Shown one piece after another: positions 19,832 to 24,485 of a DNA stretch of 24,485 nucleotides. The notes beneath the pieces were generated by a model, which saw only the letters and a program-made list of their open reading frames with translations, ran no database searches and was not told the DNA's origin. Location: NCBI GenBank assembly GCA_936933955.1, contig CAKZIN010000013.1:1-24485 (forward strand), written 5' to 3'. The position numbers were made by a program, and so were the translations under genes. This stretch comes from an uncultured Sphingopyxis sp. GTDB taxonomy: Bacteria; Pseudomonadota; Alphaproteobacteria; Sphingomonadales; Sphingomonadaceae. Positions within the stretch are counted from its first letter, which is position 1. Every line of letters starts with the position of its first letter.

Positions 19832-20759
19832 TGAAGTCTTCATCGCGATCAGCGGTGACGCGCTCCACGCCAAGTCAAAGGTCTATATCGGACGCGCCAT
19901 AGCGCGGAAGGCCGCGAAGGAGCTTGACGAGTATCAGCTGTGGGCTTCCCTAGCCCTTGAGCTGCTCGGAAAGGCGGCGCTGGCCTATCGCCATCCGAGC
20001 CTCGTCGTCGACCCTACCAACTGGAGGTCCTTATTCGTAGCGGCCGGCATCAACGTCACGACCGACGTGAAGACCATCACGGCTAAGACGCTCTTCGAGC
20101 GGCTGGCACACCTCGTTCCGAGGTTCGACCCGGTCATGCACAAGTTCTGCACAGACATTGCGGAGCGCAGGAACGCCGAGCTGCACTCGGCGGACCTACC
20201 GTTCCGAGGAATGCGACTGGAGGCTTGGGAAGCGCGATACTGGCATGCGTGCGATGCAATTCTGCGTCACATGGGATCCTCTCTGGAGGACTGGCTGGGA
20301 GCGGATGCTGAGGCTCCGCGGCAGATCGTGGCGCAGGCTGCAGCGGCCAGCGATGCGGCAGTGAAGCTGCGTGTCGAGGCCGCCAAGGAGTGGTTTGCCG
20401 GATTGAAGAAGGCGGAGCGAGAGGAGCTGGCGCAGAAGGCCGCGGCACTGACGCCCTTCGATCAGATCGCCGTGTTCAATGCGGCATATGACGAGATTTG
20501 GAGCGAGGTCTGTCCCGGATGTGGCTGTCAGGCCTTCATGGCGGGCGACCAGACCAGTGAGGAGATCAAGCAGGAGACCGGCGAATACGAGATGTGGGAG
20601 ATCGTCGAACGTGAGTTCGTCGCGGACGAGTTCCGGTGTCCGACATGTCAGCTCGGCCTGCTGGGAAGCGACGAGTTGGACTCTGCTGGCCTCAATTACA
20701 TCCACACCGACGAGCAGGAGCGGGAGATGGAATACGAGCCGGAATACGGAAACGACTAA
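19824..20759 (+). CDS. HEPN-domain protein with Rx4H motif and Cys-rich (zinc-ribbon-like) C-terminus
   Basis: 311 residues; ATG 19824 overlaps the end of the oxygenase gene by 8 bases, so the genes are translationally coupled. The N-terminal ~150 residues are helical with ELDEYQLWASLALELLGKAALAY, followed by DIAERRNAELHSADLPF. R116-N117-x3-H121 is the Rx4-6H signature of HEPN ribonucleases, including the polar residue after Arg. An Ala-rich helical segment follows (about 165-215). Cysteines then appear as CPGCGC (230-235) and CPTC (272-275), able to bind zinc, before an acidic tail. HEPN proteins are common RNA-cleaving effectors in toxin-antitoxin, abortive-infection and CRISPR-linked systems. 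I see motif and fold pattern only; it could instead be an inactive HEPN adaptor. Confidence 0.7.
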   Translation: MPDEVFIAISGDALHAKSKVYIGRAIARKAAKELDEYQLWASLALELLGKAALAYRHPSLVVDPTNWRSLFVAAGINVTTDVKTITAKTLFERLAHLVPRFDPVMHKFCTDIAERRNAELHSADLPFRGMRLEAWEARYWHACDAILRHMGSSLEDWLGADAEAPRQIVAQAAAASDAAVKLRVEAAKEWFAGLKKAEREELAQKAAALTPFDQIAVFNAAYDEIWSEVCPGCGCQAFMAGDQTSEEIKQETGEYEMWEIVEREFVADEFRCPTCQLGLLGSDELDSAGLNYIHTDEQEREMEYEPEYGND

Positions 20760-20774
20760 GCCATCGTTGCTTAC

Positions 20775-20839
20775 CGTCGGCAGACTGAAGGCGTAAGCCC
20801 GCCTCAACGTCGGCAGTTGGCCGAATGCGGATCGTCCGC
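20775..20839. other. Intergenic region with short direct repeat and a small hairpin between converging genes
   Basis: CGTCGGCAG occurs at 20775-20783 and 20808-20816. GCGGA-TCG-TCCGC (20827-20839) followed by TTTC is a short hairpin that could act as a weak terminator for the upstream operon. It also resembles the TGCGG-type dispersed repeats further right. Support is weak. Confidence 0.3.
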
Positions 20840-20887
20840 TTTCTGCGTTAATCGAGCACAAGCCAACCCTCACCGCTACGCGGTTCT

Positions 20888-21412
20888 TCAGGTTTCGCGA
20901 ACGCTGTGCCGAAGCTGGCCAAGAACCGATCGCAGGCGACTGCCGTCCTTCTCTAACAATGCCAAAATCGCGGCGGCCTCGGTCTGCTCCGTCACGAACA
21001 AGTCCCGAGACGCCCGGCCTGTCCGAAGCGCGAGGACGCGAGAGATGAGGTGCCACTGGCCTCGATGATCGAGCGTCACGGTGAACACGCCATGCGAGAT
21101 CTGGGTCCGGAACCCGTCGTGTTTCCGGAACTCGGCCACAGCCTGAGCAGCGGCCGTGCCCTCGTCCGCAAACGCGCCGCCGGCATCTATCGCGTGCGAA
21201 AGGGCATCGTAGCGCTGGCCGACCAGGTGAGGCAATTTGAGCGAAGTGCCGCGCCCCTTGACCGCCGCCAAGACAAGCAGGGTCTCTGTGACCGCCGCCT
21301 CACTTCGAGCGAACACGTCGAGGCACCGGCCCCGCCACGCCGCGGCAGCGTCTTGAGCCGCCTCGAATGCGATTCGCGGCAGGGCTGTCTCGATCGAAGA
21401 AATCGCGTTCAT
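20888..21412 (-). CDS. Hypothetical protein with HEPN-like Rx4H motif
   Basis: 174 residues, converging on the ParB-oxygenase-HEPN operon. I do not recognise a named family. The helical pattern and HDGFRTQISHGVFTVTLDHRGQWHLISRVL (R102...H107, Rx4H followed by Gly and beta-like strands) resemble HEPN-type proteins in which R[ND]xxxHG precedes a short sheet. The N-terminal WRGRCLDVFARSEAAVTETLLVLAA is a probable first helix pair. It could be a second RNA-targeting protein or a pseudoenzyme partner. The residue after Arg is Thr rather than the common Asn, Asp or His. The start codon has only a weak SD. Coding is likely from coherent amino-acid pattern and length; the function is inferred from one motif. 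Confidence 0.5.
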   Translation of the reverse strand: MNAISSIETALPRIAFEAAQDAAAAWRGRCLDVFARSEAAVTETLLVLAAVKGRGTSLKLPHLVGQRYDALSHAIDAGGAFADEGTAAAQAVAEFRKHDGFRTQISHGVFTVTLDHRGQWHLISRVLALRTGRASRDLFVTEQTEAAAILALLEKDGSRLRSVLGQLRHSVRET

Positions 21413-21660
21413 CGGTCCGCGTTAGACGCGACACCATTTATTTCACGTAAGCAGCGAGGAGATTTTGTCGCATGATGACGGCTGGCTTTGGGCCGGTAAC
21501 GAACGGTCCGCTATCCGAACCACGACGCGAAAAGCTGTCAATCGACTAACGACCCCGTTCCGGACGTTCCATCGGCGCCAACCGCGTTAGTTTGGCGCGT
21601 TGGTTCAAGACACGCCAACGGTTGCGTGAGATCAATGCTGGCCCAGCAACGGAGAATGCA

Positions 21661-22053
21661 ATGATCTTTCGATACACGATTATGTATGTTGCGAATGTCG
21701 AGACGACGCTAGCCTTTTACGAGCAAGCTTTTGGATTAACTCGCGGAATGCTTCACGAGACGGGAGATTACGGAGAGCTTCTAACAGGTGATACGAAGCT
21801 TGCTTTTTCATCGGTCGGATTGATGCGTCAACTCGGCAAAGCCCCTTCCGCAGCCAATCCCGATGCACCCGTCTTTGAGATTGCATTTGAGACTGACGAT
21901 GTTCCCGCTGCCTTGAGAAGAGCCATCGATGCTGGCGGTTTGCTCCGGCAGGAGGTCCGGGAAGAGCCTTGGGGGCAGACGACAGCTTATGTTGCCGACC
22001 CGAATGGATATCTGGTTGAATTGTGCTCGCCAGTCAGAGGGCCTGATAGCTAG
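21661..22053 (+). CDS. VOC-family (glyoxalase/bleomycin-resistance-like) protein
   Basis: 130 residues from ATG 21661 with GGAG at 21651-21654; the frame is open further upstream, but that part has no family resemblance. It is a clear vicinal-oxygen-chelate fold: FRYTIMYVANVETTLAFYEQAFGL, then GDYGELLTGDTKLAFSS, FEIAFETDDVPAALRRAIDAGG, and TTAYVADPNGYLVELCSPV. Metal-binding positions could include the terminal Glu in VELCSP. Members include glyoxalases, dioxygenases and drug-binding proteins; which one cannot be told. Base composition is less GC-rich than the efflux operon, suggesting a different source. It converges with the AraC-family gene, whose stop is 20 bases away. Confidence 0.88.
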   Translation: MIFRYTIMYVANVETTLAFYEQAFGLTRGMLHETGDYGELLTGDTKLAFSSVGLMRQLGKAPSAANPDAPVFEIAFETDDVPAALRRAIDAGGLLRQEVREEPWGQTTAYVADPNGYLVELCSPVRGPDS

Positions 22054-22073
22054 CTTTGAAACAACGCAGGGCT

Positions 22074-22733
22074 TTATCCATCGCCATAGCCTGTGGATGC
22101 CAGAGCGTCAGCTACTGCTCCGTTTTTGCGCAGGTTGTGCGGGCTAACGCCCAGCCAATGTTGAAACTCGCGTGTCATATGAGGCTGGTCGCAGTAGCCG
22201 TGCTGGAACGCGAGGTCGGCCAACTCGATTTGATCAATTTCAGCTGATGCTATGAGTTTTGCACTCTTGCGCAAGCGGGCAAGGCGCCGCCACCACGATG
22301 GACTACGACCGGTAGCATCGAATAGTTTGCGCTGAAGCGTGCGAGAGGAGACACCCAGGGATTTGGCGGCCTCCAAGGTTCCTCGTGCATTTTGCACTGC
22401 GGCCAGAAGCTCCGCCAAATCCCGAGGCTGAATCAGAAATTCGCGAATTGTCTCCGCATCTGCAGGGCATGTTGCAAGACTGGACATTGCGCAAGACAAC
22501 TCCGGCCTTATTCCAACGCCTGGCTGCAGACGAAAGCCAAAAAATGAGTCTCCGGTCTGAACATGCACCGTTCGCGTGGTATCATCCAGCTCAGTAGCAA
22601 ACATGATGACCGGCTCATGATTGCGCATCCGAATAATTATGTCGCGGCAGCCATCGGGCACGATTGCGGCCGCTTGCGATGCTTGAGCGATGAAGGACCA
22701 TGTCGCGAGGATTGGTTGTTGCGTCATCTTCAT
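22074..22733 (-). CDS. AraC-family transcriptional regulator
   Basis: 219 residues if started at ATG 22733 (MKMTQQPILATWSFIA); the frame stays open upstream to 23045, but that extension shows no domain. MTQQ at 22727 is an alternative start. The N-terminal part has AAIVPDGCRDIIIRMR, the PDGC motif of the sensor domain in a well-known AraC subgroup. The C-terminal part is a double HTH: AAKSLGVSSRTLQRKLFDATGRSP, and ELADLAFQHGYCDQPHMTREFQHWLGVSPHNLRK. It probably controls one or both neighbouring VOC genes. The ligand is unknown. Confidence 0.88.
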   Translation of the reverse strand: MKMTQQPILATWSFIAQASQAAAIVPDGCRDIIIRMRNHEPVIMFATELDDTTRTVHVQTGDSFFGFRLQPGVGIRPELSCAMSSLATCPADAETIREFLIQPRDLAELLAAVQNARGTLEAAKSLGVSSRTLQRKLFDATGRSPSWWRRLARLRKSAKLIASAEIDQIELADLAFQHGYCDQPHMTREFQHWLGVSPHNLRKNGAVADALASTGYGDG

Positions 22734-22833
22734 TTTCTTGACCACGTTGATCGCCGCCTCGCCGCCTCGCCGCCCGCTTCCACGTTGACAAGGCATCCCG
22801 GCTAACCTTCTTATCTCTTGATTGAGAAAGCCG

Positions 22834-22962
22834 CCATTCAGCAAACCACCCCATCTGCGGTCATAAGCGGGAACGCACCGCGATCCTGACACCTGCCGGG
22901 CCGCTTCGACGGATTTCTCGCCAGAAGCGGAAATTCGCAAACCGACCCCATTGCGGACATCA
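22834..22962. repeat. Two degenerate dispersed repeats with ACCCCA-TGCGG core
   Basis: The 251-base gap between the AraC and VOC genes holds two related segments. GCAAACCACCCCATCTGCGG lies at 22841-22860, followed by TCAT. GCAAACCGACCCCATTGCGG lies at about 22937-22955, followed by ACAT. A third, looser copy (CTTTCCACCCCAAATGCGG) is at 23994-24012. I remember similar elements as common intergenic repeats in sphingomonads; that is memory, not a search. Confidence 0.5.
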
Positions 22963-22999
22963 ACCCGCCAGTGACAACTTTGGCGTGAAGGAATGCCTT

Positions 23000-23356
23000 T
23001 TGGACCATGCCACCCCAAATTTGCCAAGTCGTGACTTCGAGGCAACCGCCCAGTTTTATGAGCGATTAGGCTTTGAAGAAGGCTGGCGCGACCAAGGGTG
23101 GATGATTCTAAAGCGCGGCGATCTTACCGTGGAATTTTTTCCTCACGCTGAGCTGGACCCTGCCACAGGCAATTTTAGTTGCTGCCTTCGCTTGGACGAC
23201 ATGCCTGCCTTTTACGACCTATGTAAGAGCGCGGGCTTGCCGGAGCAGTGCTGGGGTTGGCCTCGACTTCATCCGGCAAGCGAGGAAGCCAGTGGAAAGA
23301 CCATTGCGTATATGGTCGATCTTGACGGTTCGCTTGTGCGTCTCATCCAGAACTAG
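23000..23356 (+). CDS. VOC-family protein, bleomycin-resistance-like subgroup
   Basis: About 118 residues. I favour TTG 23000, because AAGGA (22988-22992) is well spaced and relatives begin just before DHATPNLPSRDF; GTG 22985 would add five residues. The sequence LPSRDFEATAQFYERLGFEEGWRDQGWMILKRGDLTVEFFPHAELDP and FSCCLRLDDMPAFYDLC...GLPE...PRLHP is close to small VOC proteins annotated as bleomycin-resistance (Blm-binding) proteins in alphaproteobacteria as I recall them. Such proteins bind rather than modify the drug, but many relatives have untested function. It has no transmembrane segment. It is divergent from the AraC gene, a usual arrangement for regulator and target. Confidence 0.85.
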   Translation: MDHATPNLPSRDFEATAQFYERLGFEEGWRDQGWMILKRGDLTVEFFPHAELDPATGNFSCCLRLDDMPAFYDLCKSAGLPEQCWGWPRLHPASEEASGKTIAYMVDLDGSLVRLIQN

Positions 23357-23369
23357 ACGACCAAGTTCT

Positions 23370-23591
23370 TCAGCAGCAACGTGCAGAAGTGCCGTTAGCG
23401 CGCGCCTCTTGGATCGGTGGGCATGGAACGTCCCCATAGGAACAGAAGACGCAGCAGTCGCCAGCCAAGGGGCGCAGTTTTGCGGCGCAATGCACGCAGT
23501 CGTAGAAAAACCAGCACGCGTTCGTCGGCATTTCCTCGGAAGTCGTCCCACCGCAATTTGGGCAAGTGAGCGTGGATTTCAGTTCGATCAC
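23370..23591 (-). CDS. Small Cys-rich protein (GDCCVFCSYG) downstream of merT
   Basis: 73 residues with nine or more cysteines in pairs: CPNC (10-13), C26, CVHC (32-35), GDCCVFCSYG (C46, C47, C50), C57, and a terminal CC. The ATG overlaps the merT stop (ATGA). I recall small GDCC.FCSYG proteins next to merT or merF genes, without a defined function. Zinc or mercury binding by the CxxC pairs is likely. It could be a cytoplasmic mercury carrier, but this is inference from neighbourhood and cysteine content. Confidence 0.75.
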   Translation of the reverse strand: MIELKSTLTCPNCGGTTSEEMPTNACWFFYDCVHCAAKLRPLAGDCCVFCSYGDVPCPPIQEARANGTSARCC

Positions 23592-23941
23592 TGCGCGAAT
23601 ACTCTCATCAACGGAGCTTCAATGAAAGGCCAAATACCGGACAGACCAACTAGCACCGTGGCGACAGCGAGGAGTGGCGCTGTCGCCCGCGAGGGCCGCT
23701 CGCAGCTGGTATCGGTGGCACACGCCCGAGACTTCTTGACGTAGAAATACCAGCCAGCCAAAACGGCAGCCAGCGCGATGGCACTAAGAGGAACATGGAG
23801 CGGGCTAAGCGAAGCCAGCGCGCCAGCCCCGACGCCGACGCTGGCAAGTGCAAGCGGTAGGACGCAGCACGCGGCTGCTGCAAACAGCCCGCCGAAGCTC
23901 GTTACAGCGGCGACGGGAGCGATCTTATTGTCATGCTTCAT
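23588..23941 (-). CDS. merT: Mercuric ion transporter, MerT family
   Basis: 117 residues with three membrane segments expected: about 12-33, 46-67 and 88-107. The cysteine pattern is that of MerT: the pair C25-C26 in the first segment (AAAACCVLPLAL) and C74 with C80 in the cytoplasmic loop (CATDTSC). Tn501 MerT has pairs at nearly the same positions (24/25 and 76/82). MerT moves Hg(II) across the inner membrane to the reductase. Neither merR, merP nor merA is in this window. No MerR-type dyad is seen in the 137 bases upstream (23942-24078). The SD is weak. The family call is strong; whether a full mercury-resistance operon exists outside the window is unknown. Confidence 0.85.
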   Translation of the reverse strand: MKHDNKIAPVAAVTSFGGLFAAAACCVLPLALASVGVGAGALASLSPLHVPLSAIALAAVLAGWYFYVKKSRACATDTSCERPSRATAPLLAVATVLVGLSGIWPFIEAPLMRVFAQ

Positions 23942-24078
23942 GGCGGCGCTAATGCCTCAAGAGCTATCAACACGCCATAGTTCTTTCCGTCCGCTTTCCA
24001 CCCCAAATGCGGCCGAACGGATCACCCGGGCGCTCTCCTGAAAGCGGTCGACCGGGTTAGCCGGACGACCGCCGTTCG

Positions 24079-24485
24079 TCAGATCTCCGTCCGCTCTGCC
24101 AGCAATAAGGCATCCTCCACGTCGACCCCAAGATATCGGACCGTGTTCTCGATCTTGGTGTGGCCGAGCAGGATCTGAATTGCCCTGATATTGCCTGTGG
24201 CCCGGTATATCATCGCAGCTTTGGTCCGCCGCAGCGAATGCGTGCCATACTCAGACTTGCGCAAGCCGATGGCCGTCACCCATTCATCAACCAGGCGGGC
24301 ATATTGGCGCGTGCTCATGTGGCCATGATGATCAATGCGGCTCGGAAACAGATATTCATGCGTCGAGCCTCCTCGGCGCTCCAGCCATGCGACCAAGGAC
24401 GCACGAACGTCCGCTGTGAGCTCAAACTGCACGGGGCGATTGGTCTTTTGCTGGATGACAATCGCACGGTTCCGAACCTCCCCGC
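24079..24485 (-). CDS. Tyrosine recombinase/integrase, C-terminal part (gene begins beyond the right edge)
   Basis: The frame enters from the right edge (…EVRNRAIVIQQKTNRPVQFELT…) and stops at 24079, giving about 135 residues of the catalytic domain. Conserved elements are YGTHSLRRTKAAM (the HxxR box), AIQILLGHTKIENTVRYLGV (second His and the nucleophilic Tyr), and QQKTNRPVQFEL (the beta-strand region with Lys). The first catalytic Arg lies outside the window. Such enzymes catalyse integration or excision of mobile DNA. A GTG inside the window (24432) is an internal codon, not the real start. Its presence supports an island or plasmid setting for the right side of the window. Confidence 0.9.
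   Translation of the reverse strand, partial: GEVRNRAIVIQQKTNRPVQFELTADVRASLVAWLERRGGSTHEYLFPSRIDHHGHMSTRQYARLVDEWVTAIGLRKSEYGTHSLRRTKAAMIYRATGNIRAIQILLGHTKIENTVRYLGVDVEDALLLAERTEI

Noticed and set aside
2322..21427. GTCTAAC at 2322-2328 and GTTAGAC at 21421-21427 as integron attC core sites
   Set aside because: They resemble the attC end boxes, but the required partner boxes and bulged hairpin arms are not found nearby. No integron integrase is present.
22734..23045. N-terminal extension of the AraC-family protein to 323 residues
   Set aside because: The added 104 residues have no domain and contain the dispersed repeats and the start of the divergent VOC gene.
1..24485. CRISPR arrays, tRNA or rRNA genes
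   Set aside because: No regularly spaced repeats and no tRNA-like or rRNA-like sequence were seen on reading. Short tRNA genes were not checked with a covariance model.

Overview
The window looks like accessory DNA, probably a plasmid or genomic island, of a high-GC alphaproteobacterium. Sphingomonadaceae (Sphingobium, Novosphingobium, Sphingomonas) is the best guess. This rests on codon use and on remembered similarity of the czc cassette, the IS elements and the small accessory genes to sphingomonad sequences; no database search was possible.

Layout. (1) 1-3093: the tail of a probable exonuclease-type gene, a DnaQ-like 3'-5' exonuclease-like gene, a small unknown ORF, an SRAP (YedK/HMCES-type) gene, a hairpin-rich spacer, and a small sigma-70-like gene. 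(2) 3233-3362: the first ~43 codons of a DNA adenine methyltransferase, cut off by an IS5-family relic. (3) 4029-17640: a 13.6-kb composite transposon bounded by two apparently identical, directly oriented 1269-bp IS3-family copies. It is flanked by the 4-bp duplication CAAG. Removing it rejoins the two parts of the IS5-family transposase relic (3363-4028 plus 17641-17737) in frame. (4) 17810-20759: a tight three-gene operon encoding a ParB-like DGNRR protein, a TauD/clavaminate-synthase-like oxygenase, and a HEPN-type Rx4H protein with a Cys-rich C-terminus. A convergent gene (20888-21412) encodes a second protein with an Rx4H motif. (5) 21661-24485: two VOC-family genes around an AraC-family regulator, a MerT-type mercury transporter with a Cys-rich partner, and the 3' part of a tyrosine recombinase gene.

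The transposon cargo is a one-direction heavy-metal efflux operon. It encodes a small His-containing exported protein, CzcC/CzcB/CzcA (a tripartite HME-RND pump for divalent cations), an SRPBCC-fold protein, a short CDF cation transporter, a P1B-4-type ATPase (CzcP-like) and a LysR-family regulator. The CDF protein and the ATPase would move metal out of the cytoplasm, and CzcCBA would move it from the periplasm out of the cell.

The best candidate for an undescribed system is the ParB-like / 2OG-Fe(II) oxygenase-like / HEPN cluster. It lies between the remnants of a restriction-modification gene and other accessory genes, as expected for a defence or abortive-infection module. That role is inference from domain logic and location; I cannot match it to a named system.
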